Shown here: positions 46,483 through 58,027 of the stretch, piece after piece
How the letters are laid out: each line of letters begins with the position of its first letter
Numbering within the stretch: the stretch's first letter is position 1
Origin: Legionella cherrii
Lineage (GTDB): Bacteria; Pseudomonadota; Gammaproteobacteria; Legionellales; Legionellaceae
DNA length: 64,000 nucleotides
Direction: 5' to 3'
Assembly (NCBI RefSeq): GCF_900635815.1
Contig: NZ_LR134173.1
Coordinates: forward strand, 1,396,001-1,460,000
The notes under the pieces: generated by a model
Seen by the model: only the letters and a program-made list of their open reading frames with translations
What the model was told of the DNA's origin: nothing
Database searches by the model: none
Translations under genes and position numbers: made by a program

Positions 46483-47376
46483 ATGCAGTCGTTCAAGGTA
46501 AGCTGTGTCATTATTATTGCCATTGTTTTTTGGGCTTCAGCATTCGTTGGAATACGGATTGGTTTAGCCGGCTACTCTCCAGGAGCACTTGCTCTTTTAC
46601 GATTTATTGTTGCATCACTGTGTATGTTGGTCATTTACTATAGTTTAGGAATTAAGAAACGAGTGGTATGGAAGGATCGTATTCAACTGCTTCTTGCTGG
46701 GATGGCCGGGATTGGGATTTATAATATTTGTTTGAATTATGGGGAGTTAAGCGTCTCTGCAGGAATAGCCAGTTTTGTTATTGGTTTAATGCCGGTGATG
46801 ACCGTACTTTTATCACTGGTTTTTTTACGGGAAAAACTGACGCGCGGCGTTTGGTTCGGTATCTTCATCAGTATATTGGGTCTGGCTTTATTGGCGATTG
46901 GAGAGAGTTCAGAACCTGGAATGCAACAGGGAATTCTCGCGATTTTGGTGTCTGCATTGATGGGTGCTATCTTAACCATCATTCAAAAGCAATTTGTGAG
47001 TGTTTATCATCCTGTGGCAATCATTGCTTGGGTTATGTGGGGTGGCACTTTATTGTTAGCCCTATTTTTGCCTGACATGCTCCAGCAAATTCAAAGTGCT
47101 GATTTTCAAACTACCGCCGCTGTTATTTATATGGGTATATTCCCAGCCGCGCTTGCTTATTTGGCATGGGGCTACGTGTTGAAATATTTATCTGCTTCCA
47201 ATGCATCCATCACACTTTATGCGCTGCCCATCGTATCCACCTTAATGGGTGTTTTTTTCTTGGATGAACATATTTCACTACGCTCGCTTGCAGGATGCAG
47301 TATTACTCTGCTAGGTGCTTTTGTTGCCAATCACTTCCAGGCGCGTCGAAAAGCCAACTTTGGCACACAAGTCTGA
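46483..47376 (+). CDS. DMT/EamA-family exporter
   Basis: A 297-residue inner-membrane protein with ten hydrophobic helices arranged as two EamA repeats (helices 1-5 and 6-10). The start is the ATG at 46483 with AGG 8 bases upstream, not the in-frame GTG at 46474. The first EamA unit opens FWASAFVGIRIGLAGYSPG, the typical motif. Family members export amino acids or drug-like metabolites; the substrate is unknown. It is followed by fadH on the same strand with a ~120-base gap. Confidence 0.85.
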   Translation: MQSFKVSCVIIIAIVFWASAFVGIRIGLAGYSPGALALLRFIVASLCMLVIYYSLGIKKRVVWKDRIQLLLAGMAGIGIYNICLNYGELSVSAGIASFVIGLMPVMTVLLSLVFLREKLTRGVWFGIFISILGLALLAIGESSEPGMQQGILAILVSALMGAILTIIQKQFVSVYHPVAIIAWVMWGGTLLLALFLPDMLQQIQSADFQTTAAVIYMGIFPAALAYLAWGYVLKYLSASNASITLYALPIVSTLMGVFFLDEHISLRSLAGCSITLLGAFVANHFQARRKANFGTQV

Positions 47377-47476
47377 ATTTTCCTCTAGATTTTCTACTTC
47401 GATGAAGCCATAAGTTTCTTACATATTCTCTGTGAAAAGATGCCAACAGGGTTTATACTTTTATTTTTCGTTTTGA

Positions 47477-49522
<2,046 letters not shown>

Positions 49523-49860
49523 GGAACATTTTATCAGATTCCTTTAAAAATCCTCCCTCCACTGGTGGGGGAGGGGGGATGGGAAAGCTGTTCACTTTAA
49601 TGGCAGTTACCCTAGACAGATTATGTGTTCTCCGCTAATTTTTTTGAGAAGCAAAATAGTCCGTCTTTGCATTAAAATTCGAACTAAATAGTAAGGGATG
49701 CAGGCTATAAACCAGGCTCTCACTCTTAAAAAATTACGGTTGAGTTTATTTGATAATTTTATAAATATAGTGCATTATTTTGTTTATTTTGTTATTATAC
49801 TGTTCAATTTTTATATCGCTTAGCCTTTTGTAGGTTATGTTTTAATCGATCAGGATTTTT
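49523..49860. other. fadH 3' hairpin and long deaD leader
   Basis: 338 bases. A GC-rich hairpin at about 49552-49575 (CCTCCCTCCA / TGGGGGAGG, one bulge) may end fadH. The last ~120 bases before 49861 are an AT-rich leader to the RNA helicase; a long leader is common for cold-induced helicase genes, but no specific motif is recognised. TCAGGA lies 5 bases before the ATG. Confidence 0.45.
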
Positions 49861-51567
49861 ATGTCTCAAGAAATAACAAGCTTCGCGTCCTTTAATTTTT
49901 CAGATGCTTTAAACAAAGCACTAGAGGATATGAAGTTTACTACTCCTTCTCCAATTCAAGTACAAACGATACCTTTACTGATGGAAGGTCGAGATGCGAT
50001 TGCTTTGGCGCAAACAGGAACAGGAAAAACGGCTGCTTTTGCTTTGCCTATATTGCAAAATTTATCTCCTAATGTGCAAGGTACTCAAGCTTTAATTTTG
50101 GCTCCAACTCGCGAATTGGCGATTCAAGTTGCCGAACAGTTTGAATTATTGAGTGCCAAACAACGGGGTGTTAGTGTTGCTGTTTTATGTGGTGGTCAAG
50201 ATTATGGCCGTCAATTAAAGCAATTAAAAGCAGGTGCTCAAGTTGTGGTAGGAACTCCTGGCCGTATTTTAGATCATATCGACAGACGTACTTTAAATCT
50301 CGATAATTTGCGCACATTCATTCTTGATGAAGCAGATGAAATGTTGCGTATGGGCTTTATTGAAGATATTGAAACCATCATGGCAAAACTGCCTGAAAAG
50401 AAACAAATAGGTCTGTTTTCAGCAACTATGCCTCATCGTATTCGACAAATTGCCAACACTTATTTGCATGATCCTGTGTCCATCGAAATACGAGCAGAAA
50501 CCGCTACTGTAAAAAGTATCGAGCAACGATTTTTATTTGCTTCTGGACACCAAAAACCTGATGCTCTCTTACGTGTATTGGCTGTAGAAGAATATCAAGG
50601 AGTGATTGTATTCGTACGTACTAAAAGCAGTACCGAAGAAGTTGCCGAACTCTTGCAACAACAAGGCCTGCGGGCTATGGCCATACATGGTGATATTACC
50701 CAAGCATTACGTGAGCGGATTATTGCGCAATTCAGACAAGGAGCGATTGATATCCTGGTCGCTACGGATGTGGCTGCTCGCGGTTTGGATGTGGAGCGAG
50801 TAACCCACGTAATAAACTATGATTTACCGCATGATAATGAAACCTATGTTCATCGCATTGGAAGAACAGGGAGAGCTGGGCGTTCCGGGGTAGCTGTTTT
50901 ATTTGTAACCCCCAAAGAATCGCGTTTAATTAGCAGCATTGAGCGGCATACGCGGCAACGTATTGCTAAAGTGGCGGTGCCCAATGACCATATGATTCAA
51001 ACTGCACGTCAACAACGATTTATGGCAAATATCACAGCACGTTTAGAACATGCAAACTTGCCTTCATACAAACGAATTATCGAAGAATACATTAAAGAAA
51101 ATAATGTTTCTGCAGTTGATGTTGCGGCCACACTTGCTTTGTTGTTAAACAAGGATTTGCCTTGGCAAAAAGAGCAAGTATTACCTAAATCACCCCGTCC
51201 GGCTAAAGAAGGTCGTGCTGAGCGTGGCGGCAAATTTGAACGTTCTCGAACAGAGGAGCGAAAAGGTTTTGCTGCGGACAAGAAAGGGTTGCGTGATGGA
51301 CGTAAAAAATTTAATGATGAAGTGGTGGCACAGGACTTATTCCGAATCGATGTCGGTAAAATTCACGGTGTGAAACCAGGTAATATTGTAGGTGCCATTG
51401 CGAATGAGGCGGGTTTACAAAGTAAACATATTACTGGTCTTAAAATTCATGACGATCATTCAACGGTGCGCCTGCCTAAAGGCATGCCCAAAGAGGTAAT
51501 GAGTGATTTAACTAAAGCTTGGGTTTGTGGACGTCAGCTCAATATTACTTTAATTGGCAGTGCATAA
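49861..51567 (+). CDS. deaD: DEAD-box RNA helicase DeaD/CsdA
   Basis: A 568-residue helicase. The Q motif, motif I AQTGTGKTAAF, Ib, II DEAD, III SAT, IV, V, and VI HRIGRTGRAGR are all present within ~1-380. After a basic linker (~440-480, rich in Arg/Lys/Glu) comes the DbpA/CsdA RNA-binding domain (LFRIDVGKIHGVKPGNIVGA then IANEAGL). That C-terminal domain identifies the DeaD type rather than RhlE. It unwinds RNA in 50S assembly and in mRNA turnover at low temperature. Confidence 0.95.
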   Translation: MSQEITSFASFNFSDALNKALEDMKFTTPSPIQVQTIPLLMEGRDAIALAQTGTGKTAAFALPILQNLSPNVQGTQALILAPTRELAIQVAEQFELLSAKQRGVSVAVLCGGQDYGRQLKQLKAGAQVVVGTPGRILDHIDRRTLNLDNLRTFILDEADEMLRMGFIEDIETIMAKLPEKKQIGLFSATMPHRIRQIANTYLHDPVSIEIRAETATVKSIEQRFLFASGHQKPDALLRVLAVEEYQGVIVFVRTKSSTEEVAELLQQQGLRAMAIHGDITQALRERIIAQFRQGAIDILVATDVAARGLDVERVTHVINYDLPHDNETYVHRIGRTGRAGRSGVAVLFVTPKESRLISSIERHTRQRIAKVAVPNDHMIQTARQQRFMANITARLEHANLPSYKRIIEEYIKENNVSAVDVAATLALLLNKDLPWQKEQVLPKSPRPAKEGRAERGGKFERSRTEERKGFAADKKGLRDGRKKFNDEVVAQDLFRIDVGKIHGVKPGNIVGAIANEAGLQSKHITGLKIHDDHSTVRLPKGMPKEVMSDLTKAWVCGRQLNITLIGSA

Positions 51568-51574
51568 TCCGTAA

Positions 51575-51594
51575 CCTGGGTGCTTGAACCCAGG
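51575..51594. terminator. Hairpin between deaD and the tail-anchored gene
   Basis: CCTGGGT / ACCCAGG, 7-bp stem with a 6-base loop, in the 30-base gap between convergent genes. It lacks a U-run, so it may be weak. Confidence 0.45.
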
Positions 51595-51598
51595 CTCT

Positions 51599-52096
51599 CT
51601 ATGCTTTGTAAGCGAATAAAGCTGCTGTTGTCGCTGCAGCAGCTAGAACGACCAAGCCAGCGGTAACCGGGGTAAAAAAAGCATATGGATTTTCAGCGCG
51701 TTCTATTTCATTTTTCAGTTTAGTTTTCATACGTACAATCTTTTTTTTCACGGAATCAATTCGTTTGTTAGGGTCAGTATTTTCAGTCAGAGCCGGTAAA
51801 AAGTGTTCTTGAAATGCTGTAATCGCTGCATTTATTTCATATGCTCGTTCCTCGTTTGTTGCGTAAAAAGATAAAGAAGTGCGGGCAATCGCTTCAAAAA
51901 GAGAAGCGCTGAAGCACAGCTTATCGTGTTCGATCCATTGTGACGAGTCATTAATCTTAGAGTTTAATTGATAGCGCGAATTATCTGCTTTATTTTCGGT
52001 GAAATGACCAATCGCTTCTTTTAATTCTTTTTCATCAGAAAGAATTTGCTCCATATAATCAAGACATTTGAGGATAAAATTTTGTTCAAAAGCCAT
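51599..52096 (-). CDS. Tail-anchored helical protein, candidate effector
   Basis: A 165-residue protein. The start at 52096 is preferred over 52153 because AAGGAGG lies 8 bases ahead. The body is helical and charged. A single hydrophobic helix (TAGLVVLAAAATTAALFAY) ends just 2 residues before the C-terminus, the layout of tail-anchored proteins. No signal peptide. Tail anchors are found in effectors that sit on host membranes, but a bacterial inner-membrane role is equally possible. No family is recognised. Confidence 0.5.
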   Translation of the reverse strand: MAFEQNFILKCLDYMEQILSDEKELKEAIGHFTENKADNSRYQLNSKINDSSQWIEHDKLCFSASLFEAIARTSLSFYATNEERAYEINAAITAFQEHFLPALTENTDPNKRIDSVKKKIVRMKTKLKNEIERAENPYAFFTPVTAGLVVLAAAATTAALFAYKA

Positions 52097-52435
52097 TGTA
52101 CGAGCCTCCTTGGCAAAAAATATTAATATAAATATCTTTTGCTTAGGGCGCAATCGAAAGACCTTAAAGTCTCTTTTTTGTGCAGGAAATAAGCATATTT
52201 GCTTTATTGTATTGTTTCTAAGAAGGGTTATATTGTATTTAACTAATTGATAAATATAAAAAAAATTTGAAAAACACGCGCACTTAAAAAAATTGCTTAT
52301 AAAGGATCTTTCATACTATAATGCGGAAGGCTTTTGTTTTTAAAATAACCAGATAAACTCTTCAAAATTCAGTGCGGTAGCGCTCTTTAATCAAGATGAC
52401 GCTGCTTTTTTTAGGATTAGAACTTAAGGGTATTC
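52097..52435. other. Intergenic, divergent
   Basis: 339 bases between the tail-anchored gene and plaA. AT-rich and without hairpins, repeats or hidden genes that can be supported. It contains the promoters of both neighbours. Confidence 0.4.
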
Positions 52436-53362
52436 ATGAAACTGTTAGCAACTATAGGGGCTTTTTTATTCTCTGGGATTGTATGGGCTACACCTCTTCA
52501 TAATATAGTTGTATTTGGTGATAGTTTGTCTGATAACGGTAATTTATATAAGTTTATGAAATATCAATTACCTCCATCTCCTCCTTATTTTGATGGTCGT
52601 TTCTCTAATGGACCCGTCTGGATCGAACATGTAATCGCTTCTTACTTTCCTAAAAATGCTGGTGCTCATTTATTAGATTATGCTTATGGTGGCGCGGGTG
52701 TATCTGAGGAAGAAGGGGCTGACGATGTTTTATTTACCCTAAGAAGGGAAGTGAACAATTATTTATCAGAGCATCATGATAAAGCCAGTGAAGACAGTCT
52801 TTTTGTTATATGGATAGGTTCAAATAATTATCTTGCATTTCCTTCAGAGGTTGAACAAACATTACAGGATGTGCATACAGGAATTATACACAGCATACAA
52901 CGTTTAGTTGAAAAAGGTGCGAAACATATTTTAGTCGTTAATTTGCCGGATTTAGGAAGAACCCCTGCAGCAATTGAATTTGGTTCCGTTAATGAGATGA
53001 CTTATTTTGCCAAAGAACATAATAACATGCTCAGTAAGTCGATTGATGAGCTAAAACAAGAGCATCCCGATGTACAGTGGCTGTATTATGATCTGCATCA
53101 AGCTTTTGAAGAGTTGATGTCTCATCCTCAAGATTATGGGTTTACCAATTTAACGGGTACTTGTGTTAATTCAGCAGTTGAAGACATCACCAAAACATCG
53201 ATTCTGAAAATGGTCGCATCAGTCAAACCTAACGTGCCTCAGGATGCGTGTACAGGTTATTTGTTTTTTGATTTAGTACATCCAACTAAATTGGCACATA
53301 AAATTCTTGGCGATAAAGCCAGAGAAATGTTGGATCAGGCGGGTATAGAGTTAGCTGACTAG
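52436..53362 (+). CDS. plaA: GDSL lysophospholipase A (PlaA-like)
   Basis: A 308-residue exported lipase. The signal peptide ends VWA (residue 18). The SGNH blocks are GDSLSDN (28-34, Ser30), Gly85, Asn130 (GSNNY) and the Asp279..His282 pair (DLVH). Cys243 and Cys272 bracket a ~28-residue loop, as in Legionella PlaA and PlaC, where a zinc protease (ProA) is known to clip a disulfide loop and raise activity. It removes fatty acids from lysophospholipids after type II secretion. The gene order relative to hemW, mdh and waaA matches the region known in L. pneumophila (from memory). Confidence 0.88.
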   Translation: MKLLATIGAFLFSGIVWATPLHNIVVFGDSLSDNGNLYKFMKYQLPPSPPYFDGRFSNGPVWIEHVIASYFPKNAGAHLLDYAYGGAGVSEEEGADDVLFTLRREVNNYLSEHHDKASEDSLFVIWIGSNNYLAFPSEVEQTLQDVHTGIIHSIQRLVEKGAKHILVVNLPDLGRTPAAIEFGSVNEMTYFAKEHNNMLSKSIDELKQEHPDVQWLYYDLHQAFEELMSHPQDYGFTNLTGTCVNSAVEDITKTSILKMVASVKPNVPQDACTGYLFFDLVHPTKLAHKILGDKAREMLDQAGIELAD

Positions 53363-53430
53363 ATGCAGTACATTCATCTATATAGTCTGGATTTGATGAA
53401 GTGCCCTTGATCTGCCGTTAGCCCGTGCGA

Positions 53431-53500
53431 CGTCATCCCGGATATAGTGAGGGATGACGATAAAAGGATTGGATGACGGCCCGCTTCGCTTAACGAAGCG
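53431..53500. terminator. Two hairpins downstream of plaA
   Basis: A perfect 9-bp hairpin (CGTCATCCC / GGGATGACG, 53431-53459) and a second 7-bp hairpin (CGCTTCG / CGAAGCG, 53482-53500) followed by ATTTG. The second is the better terminator candidate on the plus strand. The first may be part of a dispersed repeat. Confidence 0.5.
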
Positions 53501-53547
53501 ATTTGATTTCATTTTTAATCGATCAGAATCCAATTTATTAGGACGAT

Positions 53548-54342
53548 ATGAAATATATTACAAGGATAGTTTTAATATTTTTCTGTTTATTTTCTATTGC
53601 TTTTGCGGACAAACTACAAATTAAAGTTGATGGCAAAAACATTGACTTACCTTATTGGCCTGCAAAAAAGGATAAATATGGAGCCGTATTCCTGGTTAAT
53701 GGAGGTGAGCAAGCACAAGCCACCGCATTGCTCGATAATTTGGCCAATCAATTGGCGCAAAATGGATGGCAGGTTGTATTACTCAATAATGACAGTAGCA
53801 TTACTGTGCCCTGGATCAAACAATTCCCAGAAGTGATTACTGCTTTACGAAAACAAAAAAACATGCGTGTTGTACTTTTGCATTATGGGGAGCAATTAAA
53901 ACAAACATTTGATTTCTTGGGCAAATCTCCGGTACCTGAAATCGAAGGCTTGGTTCTGTTGTCTGCGTACGATGTTCCTCCTCCCAATAATACAGATAAA
54001 AAACCTGAATTAAAGATGCCTGTTTTTGATATTGTTGGTCAGTTTGATTATGATATGACCAAACAAGAAATGGCGGCTAGAAAAAAAGAATTTGGACCAA
54101 ATAAAGATAATTATCTAGCGATAGAGATACCTGGCGCTCACCATGATTATGAATATTCGCGGCAGCTACTTGTTTCCTTTATCCATGGTTGGATGGTAAA
54201 GCTTCCTGAGTTTCAACCTAAACCTCCTCCGGTGATGTACTCTTATTTGGCTCCAATCAGATTGTTTTTCAAGGAACAAGTAGCAAAAAATCAGGATTCT
54301 GATTGGAGCGGATATTTTGAGCATCCTCTTGAGATCGACTAA
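53548..54342 (+). CDS. Secreted alpha/beta-hydrolase-like protein (DUF3530-like)
   Basis: A 264-residue protein with a signal peptide (cleavage after AFA at ~20). The rest reads as an alpha/beta-hydrolase fold: an early GAVFLVNGGEQAQATALLDN strand-turn-helix, an LLSAYDVPPP strand and GAHHDYEY with a candidate catalytic His near 199. The usual G-x-S-x-G nucleophile elbow is not obvious (LLHYGEQL is the nearest), so activity is uncertain. It follows plaA on the same strand and may be periplasmic. Confidence 0.6.
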   Translation: MKYITRIVLIFFCLFSIAFADKLQIKVDGKNIDLPYWPAKKDKYGAVFLVNGGEQAQATALLDNLANQLAQNGWQVVLLNNDSSITVPWIKQFPEVITALRKQKNMRVVLLHYGEQLKQTFDFLGKSPVPEIEGLVLLSAYDVPPPNNTDKKPELKMPVFDIVGQFDYDMTKQEMAARKKEFGPNKDNYLAIEIPGAHHDYEYSRQLLVSFIHGWMVKLPEFQPKPPPVMYSYLAPIRLFFKEQVAKNQDSDWSGYFEHPLEID

Positions 54343-54408
54343 AATGGGTATTCATCTATAAAATAGAGTTGTTTTTAGAAAGTAATTACAAAAGGTGACT
54401 GATAGTAC

Positions 54409-55617
54409 ATGGAAAAATTAAAGATTTTGTTCATCAAGGGGGATTATTTAAATAAAATAGGTAAAGATGTAGGCGATATTTTAGTAGTTGAAGACTCCTT
54501 ATTCAAAGTCATTATCTTTTGTATTACAACTTATGGGTTTATCAAGACAATTTCTCGTTTATTTTTCTATACAAAGAACATAAAGAATCAATCCCTTTAT
54601 TCTAATAATATTATGAGGCGATTAATCCGTGTACCTCATTTTTTTAGAATCCCCTTAATAGGGAAAATATACCAAACGATGAAAAATGTTCATTGTCATT
54701 TTTTGCTTTTATATTTTGAGTCTCTTCTTAAGAAAAATAAACCTGATTGTGTTTTTGTTTGGAATGGTTCGCTGATGCCTGAATCAGTTTTGATTTCAGC
54801 AGCCAAGAGACAAAATATCAAGATAATTTATTTTGAGTTTGGTTTTTTTCCTGGGACCCTACAAGTTGATGCAATGGGTATTAATGGTAACAATTCAGTA
54901 GTAAAAAAACCTGAGTTTTATTTAAACCAGTCTTTTTCTGATACGATTCTCCCCACGGAACTCAATGTCAGGAAGTCAAAACATCGTAGTGATTCTAGGC
55001 ACACTGTAAAGGAAGATTATATTTTTGTTCCATTCCAGGTGCCTAGTGACATGCAAATTCTTAATTTATCGCCCTGGATTAAATCGATGGTTGATTTTTA
55101 TGAGGTGATTTATGAATTGGCACAAAAGTTTCCTAATGAACGATTTGTAATTAAGGAGCACCCCAGTTTTAGTCTATCCATTATCAATAAGGTGAAAAAA
55201 CATCATAATATTTATTTTGCCAATTCTGAAAATACAAGAAACTTAATTGAAAAAGCCAAATTTATTATTACGATTAATTCAACAGTAGGGATTGAATCTA
55301 TTTTGTTAGGTAAGAAAGTGATTAGCTTGGGGATAGCTTGTTATAATATCGAAGGATTAGTTTTACATTCTGACAACATGCAAGCACTTATTTCGTGTAT
55401 AAAGGACATTGATAAGTGGCAATACAACGATGAACTTCGCTCGAATTTCTTAAAATATATTTATCAGCATTATCTGCTGCAAGGCAATTTGAACAACATC
55501 GATGAGCAGTTCATCGAGAATATTCGACGCAGAGTAACAAAGACTGATGCGCACTCACAGTTTATAACTTATTTTGAAAAAGAAGCGGAATTACCATCCT
55601 TTACTGGTGCAAATTAA
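54409..55617 (+). CDS. KpsC/KpsS-like capsule glycosyltransferase
   Basis: A 402-residue cytosolic protein that resembles the capsule biosynthesis KpsC/KpsS (retaining Kdo transferase-like) family. It shows VFVWNGSLMPESVLIS with KIIYFEFGFFPGTLQVDAMG, VPFQVPSDMQIL, the ERFVIKEHP strand and a late TINSTVGIESILLGKKVISL motif, typical of the family. It is notably AT-rich relative to djlA and waaA. Its 3' end overlaps the convergent djlA by 27 bases, consistent with a late insertion here. waaA nearby is also a Kdo transferase, but no other capsule genes are present. Confidence 0.65.
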   Translation: MEKLKILFIKGDYLNKIGKDVGDILVVEDSLFKVIIFCITTYGFIKTISRLFFYTKNIKNQSLYSNNIMRRLIRVPHFFRIPLIGKIYQTMKNVHCHFLLLYFESLLKKNKPDCVFVWNGSLMPESVLISAAKRQNIKIIYFEFGFFPGTLQVDAMGINGNNSVVKKPEFYLNQSFSDTILPTELNVRKSKHRSDSRHTVKEDYIFVPFQVPSDMQILNLSPWIKSMVDFYEVIYELAQKFPNERFVIKEHPSFSLSIINKVKKHHNIYFANSENTRNLIEKAKFIITINSTVGIESILLGKKVISLGIACYNIEGLVLHSDNMQALISCIKDIDKWQYNDELRSNFLKYIYQHYLLQGNLNNIDEQFIENIRRRVTKTDAHSQFITYFEKEAELPSFTGAN

Positions 55618-56493
55618 TTCATAAGCTTTCACAATCTTCTGGGTTTTTTCATTTGCCATTTTAATCATTTCCTGTGGTAAGCCTTGCGCAATTAATTTGT
55701 CGGGATGGTTGCGGCTTAATAAACGTCGATACGCTTTTTTCACTTCTTGCTTGCTGGCATCCGGTGATACTTCCAAAAGAGCATAAGCATAATCCATGTT
55801 TGTTTTAGTCGGTTGATAATTATATCTGCTGTAGGATGAGTACGAATGGGATGAGGAATAGGATTGTTGCGATTGTTCTGATTGTTGCTTGCTGCTATTT
55901 TGTGACTCGGATGAATAACTTGTGCCAAAATCTTCATAAAAGCGATATTGATTGTGAAGGGGGGCAAAGCCGAGCCTGGAAAAAATTTTATCCAGTACTT
56001 GGATTTTCTTGGCATCAAGTCCATCTGCTTGTGCTGCACGATATTGAATATCAATAAATAACCGTAATAAGTCTCGGTTATCCTTACAGGTTTTTTTTAA
56101 CTCATCAAGCATTGCATCAAGATTGAACTTGGGTTGTTTGCCCTCATTAAATAAATGCTTTGCCCGCTTTTTTTGTTCGTTATTCAAACGCATTTCGTCC
56201 ATGAATAAACGCGCCATATCCAGTTCTTGTTCTGTAACGCGACCATCTGCTTTGGCTAAATGCCCCATAATCGAAAAGGTGGCGTCAAAAAAGATTTTTT
56301 GGATTACTTCACGTTTTTCAGCGTAATACAACCAATGAGGGTTGGAAAAATAGTTGTACAAACCGCGATCAAAAAAGTTACCCACCAAGAGGCCGAAAAT
56401 TGCCCCTGTAGAACCGGCGATTAAATAGCCGAAAAATGCGCCAATGATTTTTCCCCACCAGGTTGAGATGATAAAGAAGTCCCGAAGAGACAT
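55591..56493 (-). CDS. djlA: Membrane DnaJ co-chaperone DjlA
   Basis: A 300-residue protein. It has an N-terminal inner-membrane helix (IGAFFGYLIAGSTGAIFGLL), a TerB-like domain (~60-175), a Ser/Gln/Tyr-rich linker (~185-225) and a C-terminal J-domain with the HPD motif (SRNHPDKLIAQG). This order is diagnostic of DjlA, which recruits DnaK to the membrane face. Length matches the family (~270-300). Its 3' end overlaps the convergent glycosyltransferase gene. Confidence 0.93.
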   Translation of the reverse strand: MSLRDFFIISTWWGKIIGAFFGYLIAGSTGAIFGLLVGNFFDRGLYNYFSNPHWLYYAEKREVIQKIFFDATFSIMGHLAKADGRVTEQELDMARLFMDEMRLNNEQKKRAKHLFNEGKQPKFNLDAMLDELKKTCKDNRDLLRLFIDIQYRAAQADGLDAKKIQVLDKIFSRLGFAPLHNQYRFYEDFGTSYSSESQNSSKQQSEQSQQSYSSSHSYSSYSRYNYQPTKTNMDYAYALLEVSPDASKQEVKKAYRRLLSRNHPDKLIAQGLPQEMIKMANEKTQKIVKAYELICTSKGW

Positions 56494-56586
56494 TAAAATG
56501 ATTCCTTAAATTCGTTCATTAAACTGATTTTATCGCTTTATACCACATTTTAAGTATATACTGTCGCCTTTTGGGTTTGGTTTTAT

Positions 56587-57840
56587 ATGCGATTTTTTTA
56601 CTCTTTTTTGATGTATTTGCTTACTCCTTTTATTCTAGTCCGTTTATTGTGGAAAGGAAGAAGCTTACCTGCCTATAGGGAACGTATATTAGAACGTTTT
56701 TTTCTTGCGAAACAGGAATATAAACCGGTTGACGTCTGGATTCACGCCGTTTCTTTGGGGGAGGTTATTGCGGCTATTCCATTGATTGATGCGATGTTGG
56801 ATAAAAATTGGTCTTTATTTGTGACCACGATGACGCCAACAGGTTCTGAGCGCGTACAAGCACGTTTTGGTAACAAGGTAACACATCAATACCTGCCCTA
56901 TGATCTTCCCGGCATACTGAAACGCTTCTTTAAACAAATTCAGCCTCGGGTAGGTGTGATTATGGAGACTGAGTTATGGCCGAATTTAATTTATCAAGCA
57001 CGGGCAGCAAAAGTGCCGTTACTGCTCGCTAATGCACGGATTTCGGATGATTCATTAAATGGCTATAAAAAGATCAAATTTCTAATTAAACCGATTTTGA
57101 ATCAATTCTCTGCTATTTTGGCGCAAGGTGAAGAGGATGCGCGACGTTATATCACCTTAGGAGCAAGAAAGGAGATAGTGCATGTTTTAGGAAATATGAA
57201 ATTTGACCTGCAAACTAATACAATCGACAGCAAACGTTTTAGTGATTTGAAAAGTCATTGGGGAGCTGAGCGGATAGCGGTGATTGCAGCCAGTACCCAT
57301 GAGAATGAAGAAGCACAACTTTTATCTCATTTAAAACGATTGCAACAAGCAATTCCTGGCGTGATTTTTTTAATAGCTCCACGTCATCCAGAACGTTTTC
57401 AAACCGTATATCAATTGTGCCTTCAATCAGGATTTAAGACTGGGTTACGTTCTGATTTAAATACCTTAAGCCCGGAAAATGAAATTGTGGTATTAGACAG
57501 CTTGGGTGAGCTTTTAGGTTTATATCAAATCAGTGACTATGCTTTTGTTGGTGGCAGCTTGGTTCCGGTTGGTGGGCATAATGTATTAGAACCCATCGCG
57601 ATGAATGTCCCGGTGTTAAGTGGCAGCCAGGTTCATAATTTTAAAGCCATTTGCAATGATCTAAAGTCAGCCCAGGGTATCCTATTAGTACAACAAGCAA
57701 ATGAAGTAATTGACGGAATCATTAAGTTGCATACGGATCCCTCATTTCGTCAGCAGATGATTAAAAATGCTAATGCGGTTTTTGAAAAAAATAAGGGATC
57801 GGTCATGCGGCATTTACAGCAAATTGAAGGGGTGATTTAG
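56587..57840 (+). CDS. waaA: Kdo transferase WaaA (KdtA)
   Basis: A 417-residue inner-membrane-anchored glycosyltransferase (GT30). It has an N-terminal hydrophobic segment, HAVSLGEVIAAIPLI with the conserved Glu, TTMTPTGSERV, METELWPNLIYQA, and a C-terminal GGSLVPVGGHNVLEP loop for CMP-Kdo binding. It adds Kdo to lipid A on the cytoplasmic face. Length matches E. coli WaaA (425). It is divergent from djlA. Confidence 0.95.
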   Translation: MRFFYSFLMYLLTPFILVRLLWKGRSLPAYRERILERFFLAKQEYKPVDVWIHAVSLGEVIAAIPLIDAMLDKNWSLFVTTMTPTGSERVQARFGNKVTHQYLPYDLPGILKRFFKQIQPRVGVIMETELWPNLIYQARAAKVPLLLANARISDDSLNGYKKIKFLIKPILNQFSAILAQGEEDARRYITLGARKEIVHVLGNMKFDLQTNTIDSKRFSDLKSHWGAERIAVIAASTHENEEAQLLSHLKRLQQAIPGVIFLIAPRHPERFQTVYQLCLQSGFKTGLRSDLNTLSPENEIVVLDSLGELLGLYQISDYAFVGGSLVPVGGHNVLEPIAMNVPVLSGSQVHNFKAICNDLKSAQGILLVQQANEVIDGIIKLHTDPSFRQQMIKNANAVFEKNKGSVMRHLQQIEGVI

Positions 57841-57994
57841 GGCAGGTATTCGTGCCCTATTCACCGAACGGCTCAAATACAAAATGCTGCCTGTTTTCGG
57901 ATAAAAACTAATGCCTCTATACCCCAGGTTTCGTTTCGCTCTACCCAGACCACGTTTGATTTAAGGCTGATTTAATTAAGAGGAGTAGAAGAGA

Positions 57995-58018
57995 CCTCTT
58001 CCCGACTTGCGGGAGAGG
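57995..58018 (-). terminator. Hairpin downstream of dksA
   Basis: CCTCTTCCCG / CGGGAGAGG (one bulge, 5-base loop), 10 bases past the dksA stop on the minus strand. It is followed by CTCTTC rather than a clean T-run. It may also stop waaA read-through. Confidence 0.55.
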
Positions 58019-58027
58019 TTCACAATA

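Noticed and set aside
53431..53459. Riboswitch downstream of plaA
   Set aside because: It is a simple 9-bp hairpin after a gene with no conserved aptamer features; a terminator or repeat explains it.
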